Notes under the pieces: model-generated
Seen by the model: the letters and a program-made list of their open reading frames with translations, nothing else
Told to the model about the DNA's origin: nothing
The model's database searches: none
Part shown: positions 9,390 through 18,421 of the stretch, piece by piece
How the letters are laid out: each line of letters begins with the position of its first letter
Numbering within the stretch: position 1 is the first letter of the stretch
Program-made: the position numbers and the translations under genes
Source of the DNA: Belnapia arida
GTDB taxonomy: Bacteria; Pseudomonadota; Alphaproteobacteria; Acetobacterales; Acetobacteraceae
Direction: 5' to 3'
DNA: 40,953 bases
Assembly (NCBI RefSeq): GCF_016773205.1
Contig: NZ_JAETWB010000030.1
Location: 1 to 40,953, forward strand

Positions 9390-10300
9390 GTCATCCGCAC
9401 CCGCTCTCGTGTCCACAAAAGCAGGGCTGCTAGGCCCATAATAAGGATGAAGAACACTACCACCACCGCACTAGCATACCCCACATTGTAAAAGGCAAAG
9501 GCTTGCAGATAGAGGAATATGTTTATGGTTTCGCTGGCTTGGCCAGGGCCGCCTTGAGTGATGACGTAGATAGTATCGAATGCCTTTAGGGCATCAATGG
9601 TACGAATGATCAGGGCCACAACAATGAAAGGTGCCAACAGGGGAAGCGTGATGTAACGGAATGCCTGCCACGGACTGGCACCGTCAATCTTTGCCGCCTC
9701 GTACGGGTCGACAGGCAGGCTGGCGAGACCGCCAAGGATCAGCAGCATGACCAGCGGTGTCCAATGCCACACTTCGACAAGCACCAGGGTTGGGATAACC
9801 GTGTCCGCGCTATAGACCCACAGGCTAGGCGGAAGGCCGAACTGCACTAGGAGCCAGTTCAGAACACCGAGTTGCGGATGGAACATCATCGTCCAGACGA
9901 GTGCCACCGCCACTGGCGTTGCCATCATCGGCAGAATGAAGATGGTGCGAGCCAAACCACGTAGAGGAAATTTTCTGTTAAAACTAAGAGCGGCTATTAA
10001 GCCTAACAACATCGGTAACATCACCGCCAATGCCGTATAAAATATCGTGCGGAGAACCGCCCACCCGAACCGCGCATCGGTGAACAGCTGTTTGTAATTG
10101 GCGAAACCAACCCAACGCCGTTCCCCTCCGAGCCTCCAGTCGAAGGCTGAGACATAGATAGTGAAAATCCAGGGAAACAGTATGACGGCGATAATCACTA
10201 CCGCAGCAGGTATCACGAACCAGACATAACGCCGCGCATAATTACGGCGCCGGTTGGCGACGGCCCTGACGGCGACAGATGCAGCCGTGGCTTGGGACAT
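9386..10300 (-). CDS. Sugar-type ABC importer permease (MalF-like)
   Basis: A 304-residue inner-membrane permease. A basic N-terminus (RRRNYARRY) precedes the first membrane helix at about residues 26-48. The EAA loop reads DPYEAAKIDGASPWQAF. It pairs with the MalG-like permease to form the transmembrane channel of an ABC importer. Its start overlaps the stop of the binding-protein gene by one base (TGATG), so the three genes form one tightly coupled operon. Substrate cannot be deduced; a sugar, polyol or glycerol-phosphate-like solute is usual for this group. Confidence 0.9.
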   Translation of the reverse strand: MSQATAASVAVRAVANRRRNYARRYVWFVIPAAVVIIAVILFPWIFTIYVSAFDWRLGGERRWVGFANYKQLFTDARFGWAVLRTIFYTALAVMLPMLLGLIAALSFNRKFPLRGLARTIFILPMMATPVAVALVWTMMFHPQLGVLNWLLVQFGLPPSLWVYSADTVIPTLVLVEVWHWTPLVMLLILGGLASLPVDPYEAAKIDGASPWQAFRYITLPLLAPFIVVALIIRTIDALKAFDTIYVITQGGPGQASETINIFLYLQAFAFYNVGYASAVVVVFFILIMGLAALLLWTRERVRMT

Positions 10301-11634
10301 CAGGTTTCACGCTCGCTTTGTTCTAGAATGGGCCGGAACTCGGCAGTTGCCTTTTTCAGCTCGGTTGCAACATCAGCACCACTGATGCTGTTGGTCAGTG
10401 CGCTGCCGATCACATCGCGGAATTGCGTCACAGGAACAATCTCTGGCAATCCGGCGCGGGCGATTTTGGCGCTCGCCTCCAATGTCTGGAAGAAATCCCG
10501 CGGGAAGTGGCTTCGGCCTATGGCTTCCTCATTCCTGAAGGGGCTGCTACGGGCCGGCACGCCAGCACCGCTGACTAGCCACTTAAGCTGGTTGGCCTTG
10601 CCCAATGCCCATTGAATGTAGAGCCAAGCGGGTCCTTTTTTCCGTGATGCTTCAGGGATGCCATAACCTGCTCCAAACAGCGCGCAGTGGTGTTGCGGCC
10701 CCGGCCCGCGTGGCACCACCGCATATCCAACCTTGCCCGCAATGCGCGACCGGGTGCGATCCTCAAGCGGTGCCGCGAAGCCGATCCCGTCAACCCACAT
10801 GGCCGCCCGACCCTGCATGAAGGTGGTCTGGCACTCATTCCAGTTGAAGCCGATCGAGCCCGGTGGCGATACGTCGCGCAGGAATTTCTTGTAGTTTTCT
10901 CCGGCCCAAATAGCGTCGGGGGTATCGGTAATGAGCTGCCGGTTGGCATCGATCATGTCGCGCTGGCCAGTTCCCAGCAGGTAGCTAGACCACAGCACGA
11001 CATTAGCGTTCTTTACGCCCCGTCCGACATGGCCATAGACCTGCTTTGTTGGATCGGCGAGGCGCTTCGATGCCTCGTACATCTCGTCCCACGTGGTCGG
11101 CACATCAATATTTTTTGCAGCGAGCAGTTCTTTGTTGTAGTATAAAATGAAATAATCGGCACCAGCAGGGCAAGTATCCAGCCGCCCATCCGACTGGGTT
11201 GCATATGTCATCATGCCCTCACCGTAATCTGCGAAGTCGAAATCCGGCGCCGTCAACGTTGAATCCGCCAGTAAGAAACGGATATCAGTGTTCCAGCGGG
11301 CCTTCCCCACTTGGCGCTTATTGACGTGCAGACTGATCTCGGTCACGTCGAAGGAGGGGCGCCCAGAGGCGTACTCGACAATGATCTTCTGTCGGTGCTG
11401 CTGTTCGGGCACAACTTCAAGGCCACAGCGGATCCCGGTGAGTTCCTCGAATTCCTTGTTGTTTTGTTGCAGCATGGTACCGCGGGGGGAAAGCTGAACG
11501 CTTACCTCAATCCGCTCGCCGCGAAAGCGGCGCCAGTCGAAGGCACTCTGGGCATTTGCCCGATCGATTAAGGAAGGCGCAACCAACAGTGCGGCTCCGC
11601 CTTGGAAAGCGGCGCGGCGCGTGATCCCGACCAT
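10300..11634 (-). CDS. Extracellular solute-binding protein, family 1
   Basis: A 444-residue periplasmic binding protein, first gene of the ABC operon. The N-terminus carries a twin-arginine-like signal (TRRAAFQGGAALLVAPSL, predicted cleavage near ANA-QS at residue 28). The mature part shows family-1 features: EEFxxxTGI near the start, MQGRAAMWVDGIGFAA mid-protein and YGIPEASRKKGPAWLYIQWA toward the end. The start is supported by GGGAGG 6-7 nt upstream. It captures the solute outside the membrane and delivers it to the two permeases. The missing ATPase gene is the main oddity. Confidence 0.9.
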   Translation of the reverse strand: MVGITRRAAFQGGAALLVAPSLIDRANAQSAFDWRRFRGERIEVSVQLSPRGTMLQQNNKEFEELTGIRCGLEVVPEQQHRQKIIVEYASGRPSFDVTEISLHVNKRQVGKARWNTDIRFLLADSTLTAPDFDFADYGEGMMTYATQSDGRLDTCPAGADYFILYYNKELLAAKNIDVPTTWDEMYEASKRLADPTKQVYGHVGRGVKNANVVLWSSYLLGTGQRDMIDANRQLITDTPDAIWAGENYKKFLRDVSPPGSIGFNWNECQTTFMQGRAAMWVDGIGFAAPLEDRTRSRIAGKVGYAVVPRGPGPQHHCALFGAGYGIPEASRKKGPAWLYIQWALGKANQLKWLVSGAGVPARSSPFRNEEAIGRSHFPRDFFQTLEASAKIARAGLPEIVPVTQFRDVIGSALTNSISGADVATELKKATAEFRPILEQSERET

Positions 11635-12285
11635 GGCTTCCTCCCGAGGAAGGGGCGGCGGATTGCTCCCGCACTACCCGAGAGCCGATCCTCCGCTAAA
11701 ACGGTCGCTTCCGGCAAGGGTGTAGAGACGTCTAGGAAACCCGAGGCGTCACCTGACAGACGAAGCTTACAGTGCCGATATGGGCAAGGACGACATGCGG
11801 CAACTCCGCCACATCTGCCTGTCCAGCACACCCCTGTCGGCCCAAAGCTCCAGCCTCGCGCCGGCCTCAGACCTCAACTGGGGTGTAGCTGTGCTCGGAT
11901 CGGATTGGATTTTCATCCTCGCCGAAGCTGGACGGCGGACTCCAGCGCTTTGGCCTTGCCCGAGATTGCACTGGGTTGGCCAGCGCCAGGCCGCCGGCTG
12001 CCAGTGGCGACGATCGCGCGCGGCGTGTCTACCGTTGCCGCTAGCGTCATGGTTGCTACGGCATTAGAGGCCAGTCTCGTGGCATCTAGCGCTGGTCATG
12101 CGTCCAGCGTTGCGGTTGGTTGGTTGGTTGGTTGGCAAAGCGCGGATCTTGGTTCCGATTAGCGTCAGCAACGCCGGCATTGCTGTGCCTTATGAAATTG
12201 AGCAAGCCACCAAGCGGCGCAAGCACCTTGGCGCTTCGCTTAAGTCCGGAGCACGGGTAACTTAGGAGGACTGTGCGGACGCTTC
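11635..12285. other. Intergenic region, no recognised gene
   Basis: Frames across this stretch are open only because the DNA is G+C rich; none has a plausible start or similarity to a known family. It holds the promoter of the ABC operon next to 11634, and a short tandem repeat at 12114-12135 described separately. Confidence 0.4.
12114..12135. repeat. Tandem GGTT tetranucleotide repeat, 5.5 units
   Basis: GGTT is repeated five and a half times without interruption. It lies in non-coding DNA, so slippage would not switch a recognisable gene on or off. Confidence 0.85.
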
Positions 12286-12314
12286 CGGAGGTGGGTTCGA
12301 GCCCACCTCCGCCA
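12286..12314. other. Strong hairpin resembling a tRNA 3' end (T-arm plus CCA)
   Basis: Ten perfect base pairs (CGGAGGTGGG with CCCACCTCCG) close a TTCGAG loop, followed by CCA at 12312-12314. GTGGGTTCGA and the ending TCCGCCA look like the T-arm and acceptor end of a tRNA-Ser. However, the loop is one base short and no matching 5' half is visible. It starts 9 nt past the end of the leftward TPR gene, so it may act as its terminator. Alternatively it is a tRNA-end remnant left as an integration site. Confidence 0.35.
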
Positions 12315-12322
12315 TGTCTCGA

Positions 12323-13939
12323 TCACCGTTGGTTGACGAACGCCCGCGCCTGTTCGATCTCTGGCCTGGGTGCGTCGGCACGTTCCGCAAGTTGCACTAA
12401 GCGCTGGTAATGCCGACGGGCCTCATCACGGTCCCCGGCCAGCTCGGCGGCGCGACCTGCTCCATACACGGCCCGGAAGCGGTTGGGTTCGGTTTGCTGG
12501 ACAGCTTCGAACTCACGTCGCGCCTCAGCATGGCGATTTGTCATAAGCAACATCTCGGCAAGTTGCTCCCGCGCGGGAAAGAGAGGACCAGGGGTGACCG
12601 GGTGCTTCTCAGTGCGTCCCTCGCGGTCCGCCGCCTCGCGCAGCAGGGCGAGACCGGCATCGCGCTCGCCGCGCGTGAACACCACCCAGCCCTCGGCAGC
12701 AACGCGCAGGATCTCCACCTGCTCCTGCCAGTAGGCATCGCGGCCCTGCAGCGCAGCAGCCGCAGCCCTCAGCGCCTCGACATCCGCCGCAGCTGCTTCC
12801 GGGCGGCCGGCACGGGCCGCACCCACAGCGCGCGCGAAGTGCGTGGTGGCATCCACGAAAGGCACATCGTAGCGCCGGGTACCCAGCCTCGCGGCGGTCT
12901 CCCAATCACCGTACTCCAGCGCCAGTCGCGCCGGCATGGCGGTGAGCGCATAACCGCCGATGGCGGTCGGCGGGGTCCATGCGGCATAGCGGGCGACTTC
13001 GTCCAGCACACGCCGCGCCGCCTCAGATCGGCCGGTCTGAAGATAGCCGTAGACCATGTAGTCGAGCGCGTGCAACTCGTCGAAGACCTCCTCGCGCGCC
13101 CGCGCGGTCTCGGCCGAGCGTCGGTTAGTCTCGATTGAGTCATCCCAGCGCCCAACCCGGGTGAAAATATGGGAGGGCATATGCAATGCGTGCGGCGCGT
13201 CCGCAGCCAAAGCCGCATAACGCTCGGCTGCGGCAATGCCCTTATGTGCCAATGCTGGCACGTCGTAGGCATGGATCAGGTAATGGGAGATCCCTGGGTG
13301 CTGCGGATAGCGGGTGTACTCCCGCTCCAGAATGTCGCCTGCTCGCAGCTGATTGGCATAAGTCTTATCGGTGGGCGACGCTGCCATGACCAGCGACAGC
13401 GCGTGAGTGATGGCCACTTCGGGGTCATCCGGAAGGCGCCCGCTCAGCGCCTCCATTGCTTGGGCATACTGCACCACCCTGGCACGGTGGCCCGGCATGT
13501 CGTCACCAGCGAATAAGAAAGTTAGCGCACTAATGAAGCCGGCTTCGCGCTCAGTCTTGGCGCCGATGCGCTGTGCCTGCTCCAACAGCGCCCGGCCTTG
13601 CGGCAGGGCATTGGGTGGCGGTGGGCTGAAGGGGTTGCGCAGCAGCGCCAACGCCTGCCCCCAGTAGCCCATGGCGCAACTCGGATCACGCTCCAGAACC
13701 CGGCGATGTGCTTGATCTGCTGCTTGGTACCAGAAGGAGTGCTGCAGCTTCATCGCATCATCAAAGGCGGCCTGCGCCTCGGGCGTACAACTAACCGGGA
13801 AATGAAGGGTACCAAGCGCGGCCGGTGGTGGTGGCGTGCCGCCATGGGTATGGTCGTGTTGCTGGGCTTGCGCGAGTGCAGGGCCGAGTGCGAGACCAAG
13901 CGCAAGCGCCCAACGGCTGATAGCCGCGTGTGATCGCAT
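12323..13939 (-). CDS. Secreted TPR-repeat protein
   Basis: A 538-residue protein with a Sec signal peptide (hydrophobic residues 8-22, ending ALAQAQ) and a His-rich mature N-terminus (QQHDHTHGG). The rest is alpha-helical with degenerate tetratricopeptide repeats: YQAADQAHRRVLERDPS near residue 75, ARREFEAVQQTEPNRF near 460, and EARRHYQRLVQLAERA near 500. The conserved HALHMPSHIFTRVGRW (about residue 252) is a hallmark of this family of large bacterial TPR proteins. No enzymatic motif is evident, so a periplasmic scaffold role is inferred. GGAGGACATC immediately precedes the ATG. It appears to be transcribed alone. Confidence 0.85.
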   Translation of the reverse strand: MRSHAAISRWALALGLALGPALAQAQQHDHTHGGTPPPPAALGTLHFPVSCTPEAQAAFDDAMKLQHSFWYQAADQAHRRVLERDPSCAMGYWGQALALLRNPFSPPPPNALPQGRALLEQAQRIGAKTEREAGFISALTFLFAGDDMPGHRARVVQYAQAMEALSGRLPDDPEVAITHALSLVMAASPTDKTYANQLRAGDILEREYTRYPQHPGISHYLIHAYDVPALAHKGIAAAERYAALAADAPHALHMPSHIFTRVGRWDDSIETNRRSAETARAREEVFDELHALDYMVYGYLQTGRSEAARRVLDEVARYAAWTPPTAIGGYALTAMPARLALEYGDWETAARLGTRRYDVPFVDATTHFARAVGAARAGRPEAAAADVEALRAAAAALQGRDAYWQEQVEILRVAAEGWVVFTRGERDAGLALLREAADREGRTEKHPVTPGPLFPAREQLAEMLLMTNRHAEARREFEAVQQTEPNRFRAVYGAGRAAELAGDRDEARRHYQRLVQLAERADAPRPEIEQARAFVNQR

Positions 13940-14235
13940 GATGTCCTCCCCGCCGGGGAGCCACGTAAACCAGGATCCCTGGCGCTTGGAGACTATGCCG
14001 CGGATGTAGGCTGCGGAAGCGCTAATGCGGTCCCGCCGTGTACCATTGGCACTGCCCTGACTGCGAGCATCGCAGTAGTTGATCCACTCAGCATTCGTGC
14101 CGCTTTTGGTGGTAGGTGCTCAGAAGGTACAATGACCGATTGAGTAGATCCGATGTGTCGGCGTTCAGCCGTCATTCTCTGAGCTTGGTGGCCGGAAGGA
14201 GCAGCTTCAGCCGCCAGACTTGGCCTTTGTTAGGG

Positions 14236-14481
14236 CTAATCGGGATCGATGGAAGTTTCCTGGACCAAAGGGCGCCTCGCAACCGCCCGCCACTGCCGTT
14301 GAACCTCCGCGTCGACCTCGATCGCCGACTGGCCGGGGTAGACGACCACCTGAGCGCCATTTAACGCGAAGCGGACGCGGTGACCATGCCTGTTCGCCTT
14401 GTCGACGCAGCGAGCGATGACGTGGGGCAGGTAATCTGTCGGTTGAGTCTCGTATTCCACGATGTCTTGGGCTTCACCCAT
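14236..14481 (-). CDS. Small hypothetical protein
   Basis: An 81-residue acidic-to-neutral protein beginning MGEAQDIVEYETQP. The ATG at 14481 has GGAGG about 9 nt upstream, and the composition is protein-like, unlike the Arg-rich extension that results from an upstream start at 14658. It includes RVRFALNGAQVVVYPGQSA, suggestive of a small beta-strand-containing domain. No family recognised. It lies just downstream of the amino-acid binding protein gene but over 130 nt from it. Bases 13940-14235 on its other side hold nothing I can assign. Confidence 0.5.
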   Translation of the reverse strand: MGEAQDIVEYETQPTDYLPHVIARCVDKANRHGHRVRFALNGAQVVVYPGQSAIEVDAEVQRQWRAVARRPLVQETSIDPD

Positions 14482-14615
14482 GTGACGCGTCCTCCAGTTC
14501 GCAACGGACGCTAGCACGCGCTTAGCGATTTCCACCATTAGGCAGTCGCGCCGCAATAATCGTGGTGCCAGGGATGTGGTCGCCCTCCTCCCGCCCAGAT
14601 TTGGAGGCTCATGCA

Positions 14616-15632
14616 TCAGCGAAGCGGTAGAGCGTACATAAGGCCGCCGCGGGTCCACAAATCGTTCTGGCCACGTGGGAGCCCGATAGCGCTACCGCTA
14701 CCGAGGTTGCGTTCGAAGCTCTCACCGTAGTTCCCCACCGCCTTGATGGCATTGAACAGCCATCGCTCGTCCAGCCCGAGGGCGCGCCCGAAGCCAGGCG
14801 TCACGCCCAAAAGTCGCTGCACGACGGGGTTGGGGTCACGCAGGCGCTGATCCACATTCGCCTGGGTGATACCGAGCTCTTCGGCCTCGATCATGCCTGT
14901 TAGGACCCATTTCACCACGTCAAACCATTGGTCGTCACCATGCCGGACCATGGGGCCGAGCGGCTCCTTGCTGATGCGCTCGGGCAGGAGGATGTGGTCG
15001 TTCGGGTTCTGCACGGCGGTCGCTCGATAGCTGGCGAGCTGACTTGCATCCTGCGTCATCGCATCGCATCGGCCAGAGTTGTAGGCTCCGACGAACTCGT
15101 CTGGCCGCTCAATCAGTACCGGCGTGAAGCGCATACTGTTCGCACGAAAATAGTCGGCGATGTTCAGCTCGCTCGTGGTGCCCGGCTGTATGCAGACTGT
15201 CGCGCCATCGAGCTGTCGAGCCGAGGTAATGTTGAGTGAACGGCGGACCATGAAGCCCTGGCCGTCGTAGAAGTTCACCCCTGCCATGTTCAAGCCAAGC
15301 GCCGTATCACGCTGAAGCGTCTGCGTCGCGTTCCGCGCGAGCACATCAATCTCACCGCTTTGCAGCATGGTAAAGCGGTTCTGTGAGGAGGTCGGGACGA
15401 AGCGCACTTTTGCCGGGTCGCCAAATACGGCAGCCGCAAGCGCCCGGCAGAAGTCAGCATCAAGGCCGCGGTAATCGCCCCGGCTGTCAGGGGTCGAAAA
15501 GCCGGCGACGCCCTGGTTGACACCGCAGACGATGGTGCCTCGTGCTCGGATCACGTCGAAAGCCTGGCCGGCCTCCGCTACGCCCGCCAGCGACATGGTT
15601 AGGCCGATAGTGGCGGCAAGCAGACAACGCAT
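14616..15632 (-). CDS. General amino-acid ABC transporter substrate-binding protein (AapJ/BztA-like)
   Basis: A 338-residue periplasmic binding protein of family 3. A signal peptide covers residues 1-22 (LLAATIGLTMSLAGVAEAG). The mature protein begins FDVIRARGTIVCGVNQGVAGF, characteristic of AapJ/BztA. GLDADFCRALAAAVFGD and WVLTGMIEAEELGITQANV are further family signatures. The ATG at 15632 is preferred because GGGGAG lies about 8 nt upstream; the in-frame ATGs at 15638 and 15656 are badly spaced or lie upstream of it. In the usual aap operon, permeases and ATPase (QMP) follow, but none is present here, so this is an orphan receptor. Confidence 0.9.
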   Translation of the reverse strand: MRCLLAATIGLTMSLAGVAEAGQAFDVIRARGTIVCGVNQGVAGFSTPDSRGDYRGLDADFCRALAAAVFGDPAKVRFVPTSSQNRFTMLQSGEIDVLARNATQTLQRDTALGLNMAGVNFYDGQGFMVRRSLNITSARQLDGATVCIQPGTTSELNIADYFRANSMRFTPVLIERPDEFVGAYNSGRCDAMTQDASQLASYRATAVQNPNDHILLPERISKEPLGPMVRHGDDQWFDVVKWVLTGMIEAEELGITQANVDQRLRDPNPVVQRLLGVTPGFGRALGLDERWLFNAIKAVGNYGESFERNLGSGSAIGLPRGQNDLWTRGGLMYALPLR

Positions 15633-16010
15633 ACACATTCTCCCCTGAGCGCTCATTTCCGAAACGTTCTTACATCCTGCTCGCCCGCTTCGCCATCCGC
15701 GGGGACGGACCGTCCGCTAATGAGGATGGCAGCCTGGAGAGCAAGCGATAGGCCGTCCCGACTAGTGTCAGCAGGCCGGGTCCAAGGCGCTGGTGAGGTT
15801 CTCGGTGCTGTTGGCATCAGCTGGACGTCCTCCGCTAGCGCCGCATGCACCATGCACGGTTTCAGTCCCCAACGAGCAGTGGCGCCCAAACTGGGACCCG
15901 CCGTGGAACGTCCCACAACCCAGCTCGCGCACAGAGCCAGTGGTCGGTGACGCGCCACCGCGAACAGCGGCGCACTGCCTCGGTCGCCCCTCAACGGGGC
16001 TCCGGTTGGT
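15633..16010. other. Intergenic region, no recognised gene
   Basis: No frame here resembles a known protein. The right part (from about 15930) has weak similarity to the DNA upstream of the second DUF3489 module near 20815-20870, so the repeated unit probably begins before the hairpin at 16011. Confidence 0.35.
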
Positions 16011-16032
16011 AGTACCCGGATGGCTGGGTGCT
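16011..16032 (+). repeat. Conserved leader hairpin, copy A
   Basis: Nine-base arms AGTACCCGG and CTGGGTGCT pair around a four-base loop, with two G-U pairs. The hairpin ends 17 nt before the start codon of the decayed DUF3489 gene at 16050. Copies B (19373) and C (20887) share its sequence and fold. Confidence 0.6.
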
Positions 16033-16049
16033 GCACCAAGAAGCCCGCC

Positions 16050-16807
16050 ATGACGTCTACCCCAACGCAGGCAGCAATCCTCGCTGCCGCGCTGCAGCAC
16101 CCGCAGCACCTCGTGATCCCGCTGGCCCGGCTCGCTCCAACGCCGTGCGACACGATCCGCAGGAGCCTCCTCAGCAAAGGTCTGATCGAACCGGCAGCAC
16201 TCGAGCCATCAGACGAGACCACAGCCTGGACCTTGAACGGCGCCCCTGTACACTACCGCCTGGCCGAAGCCGGCATGCGTGCCGCCAAGGGAACCGCCGA
16301 CACAGGTGCCCCGGCAGAAACCCCTACGACACCACCACACGCGCCTGAGGCTCACGAGGCCGCTCCCGCCGACCCAGAAGCCGCCCGCTGCCCCCGCTGA
16401 GGCCTCTCCAGCGATGCCGAGCCGCCAGGGGCTGCGCGCCGTGGCGGAGGCTGTGCTAGCCGCCTGGGACGACTAGGAAGCCCAAGAGGTCCGCCTGCCC
16501 GATGCGGTCGCCGCTTTGCGCGCCGCCTTCGCTGGCGAGCCCACCCGACCGCCGCGCGATCCGGCCAACCGCGCCAGCCGCGCGAGGGCACAAAACAACA
16601 GCAGGTGCTTGCCATGTTGCGCCGGCCTGAGGGCGCCACCGTCGCCCAGATCGTCGACGCGACCGGCTGGCAGGCCCACACGGCCCGAGGCTTCTTCGCC
16701 GGGCTGCAGAAGTGCCAACGCATCGCGGTCGAAGCTGCCAAGCGGGTCCGGGCCAGGAGGGCGCCAAGGGCAGCTACACCGTCTACCGCATCGTGGAGGC
16801 GGGCTGA
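16050..16807 (+). pseudogene. Decayed DUF3489 (winged-helix-like) gene, copy A
   Basis: The reading starts MTSTPTQAAILAAALQHPQ and matches the second copy at 20925. It is interrupted by a frameshift near 16380-16400, a TAG at 16474 where copy C has GAG, a further shift near 16580, and a small deletion near 16750. The DUF3489 core VLAMLRRPEGATVAQIVDA then GWQAHTARG is still legible at about 16605-16700. The end (YTVYRIVEAG, stop at 16805-16807) overlaps the ATG of the following recombinase remnant. DUF3489 proteins commonly precede serine recombinases and probably bind DNA. Confidence 0.8.
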
Positions 16808-17098
16808 TGCGGCCGAGGCTGCACGGCGCTGCCAGGCTGGCGGGCGGGCTCTACCGGGTCTCCGCCGCCGAGCAGGGTCAGAGCGGCTTTGGGGTGGAAG
16901 CGCAGCAGGCCAATATCAGGGGCTATGTTAAGGCCCATGGGTGGACCTTGGTGCCGAGTACCAAGACGTAACCAGCGGCAACTACGACCGCTGGCCGGGC
17001 TTCCAGGCGGCACTGGCGCAGTGTCGGCAACTCGGGGCGGTGCTGGTCGCGGCGCGGCTGAACCAGATCACCCGCCGAGCCCCACGTAATGGCAGCTG
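16807..17098 (+). pseudogene. N-terminal remnant of a serine recombinase, copy A
   Basis: The frame from ATG 16807 gives LYRVSAAEQGQSGFGVEAQQ, the catalytic N-terminus of small serine recombinases (the serine of YRVS is the nucleophile). After TLVPSTKT it stops. A neighbouring frame continues with YQDVTSGNYDRWPGFQAAL and GAVLVAARLNQITRRAPR, so a frameshift splits it near 16950. The gene then ends abruptly, lacking the rest of the catalytic and DNA-binding domains. It is coupled by a one-base overlap (TGATG) to the DUF3489 remnant upstream. Confidence 0.8.
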
Positions 17099-17200
17099 CT
17101 AGACTGCCTTGGCATGCTTAGGAATGGAGATCGGGACCACACATCCGTGATCGGAGCCGGAGGCCACGAAGTGCGACAGTCAAATCGGGAGGACCTTGCG

Positions 17201-18340
17201 ATGTATCCAGCCTTCGGTCGCCGCCGCCTGGTCAACGCATTCGCTCTCGCCGGCCCTGCGCTGGCCTGCACCCGCTTAGTGCAGGCGCAAGGTCAGACGG
17301 CGCCCTCGCCGCGGATCGACGCGCCCGTGGTGGACAGCCTTTCCATCCAGGTGGTGACCGACGGTGCGCATGATGTTTTCATCTCCGGCGCCCAGGCGCC
17401 CGGAGTTCGGGTGGAGCGCACGCGCGGCTTCTCCGGCGCGCAACTGAACCGTACTCTGCGCAGCGAATGGGGCCTTTCGCTTTTCCTCACCGCGCAAATG
17501 GGCAGCGAGACCCGCCGCTACCTGCTCGACTTCGGTTGGACGTCGGAAGTGCTGAACAATAATCTTGAGCTACTGCAGGTAGACGTTCCGCGGATCGACG
17601 CCCTGATCAGCAGCCACGGCCATTACGACCATATCGGCGGGATGGAGGGCTTCCTGGCGAAGCACCGGGCCAGCATGCGGGAAGACCTGCGGCTCCATGT
17701 CGGCGGTGAAGACGCCTTTTGCTATCGCCATACGCGGGCGCTCAATGGTGCCTTCACCAGCTTCGGCATGCTAGACCGCCGCATGCTGGAAGCCGCGCGG
17801 GTGCGCCCGGTGCTGTCCGAGGAGCCGATCGTGATCGAGGGCATGGCCTTCACCACCGGCATCGTGCCGCGCGTCAGCATCGAGCGCGTCCTGCCCAACA
17901 CCTTTGTCGAGTTCGGCCAGCGCGACGGCGCCGGCTGCGATGTGACGAAGTATGCTAACCACCACTTCACTTCGGCGGAACTATCGGGCCAACCTGCGCC
18001 CGACCAGCATCTGCACGAGCATGCCACTTGCTTCCACGTGAAGAGCCGCGGCCTTGTGGTCATTACCTCCTGCGGGCATGGCGGCATCATCAACACGGTG
18101 CGCCGGGCGAAGCAGGTCAGCGGGGTGGATCGGGTCTATGCCCTTGTCGGCGGCTTCCACTTGGCGCCGGCACCCGAAGATTATCTGAACAAGGTCATGG
18201 CCGAGTTGAAGGCGCTCGATGTCGAGCACGTCTTTCCTATGCACTGCAGCGGCCAGAATTTCCTGGAAGCCGCCAAGCGGGAAATACCGCAGGCGCTGGT
18301 GCTGTGCACCACCGGCAGCCGGTTCACCTTCGGAGCCTGA
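17201..18340 (+). CDS. Exported metallo-beta-lactamase-fold hydrolase
   Basis: A 379-residue MBL-fold protein. An N-terminal twin-arginine-like signal (GRRRLVNAFALAGPALACT) ends near AQGQ. The metal-binding motif SHGHYDHIGG lies at about residue 138, with further ligands probably at H273-type positions (SCGHGG) and the C-terminal MHCSG. The family resembles proteins annotated as 7,8-dihydropterin-6-methyl-4-(beta-D-ribofuranosyl)aminobenzene-5'-phosphate synthase-like, but the real substrate is unknown. GGGAGG lies 10 nt upstream of ATG 17201, which settles the start. It lies between the two decayed recombinase modules and converges on the reductase gene. Confidence 0.87.
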   Translation: MYPAFGRRRLVNAFALAGPALACTRLVQAQGQTAPSPRIDAPVVDSLSIQVVTDGAHDVFISGAQAPGVRVERTRGFSGAQLNRTLRSEWGLSLFLTAQMGSETRRYLLDFGWTSEVLNNNLELLQVDVPRIDALISSHGHYDHIGGMEGFLAKHRASMREDLRLHVGGEDAFCYRHTRALNGAFTSFGMLDRRMLEAARVRPVLSEEPIVIEGMAFTTGIVPRVSIERVLPNTFVEFGQRDGAGCDVTKYANHHFTSAELSGQPAPDQHLHEHATCFHVKSRGLVVITSCGHGGIINTVRRAKQVSGVDRVYALVGGFHLAPAPEDYLNKVMAELKALDVEHVFPMHCSGQNFLEAAKREIPQALVLCTTGSRFTFGA

Positions 18341-18421
18341 AAATCCACGAGCATTTATAGTGCCGTTCTGAAGCAGCCTATCGACGGCCAAAACAGGCAG
18401 GCACCCTTCCAAAGCGGACTA

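Noticed and set aside
12114-12135. GGTT tandem repeat as a phase-variation switch
   Set aside because: No gene or promoter could be placed across the repeat, so slippage has no visible target.
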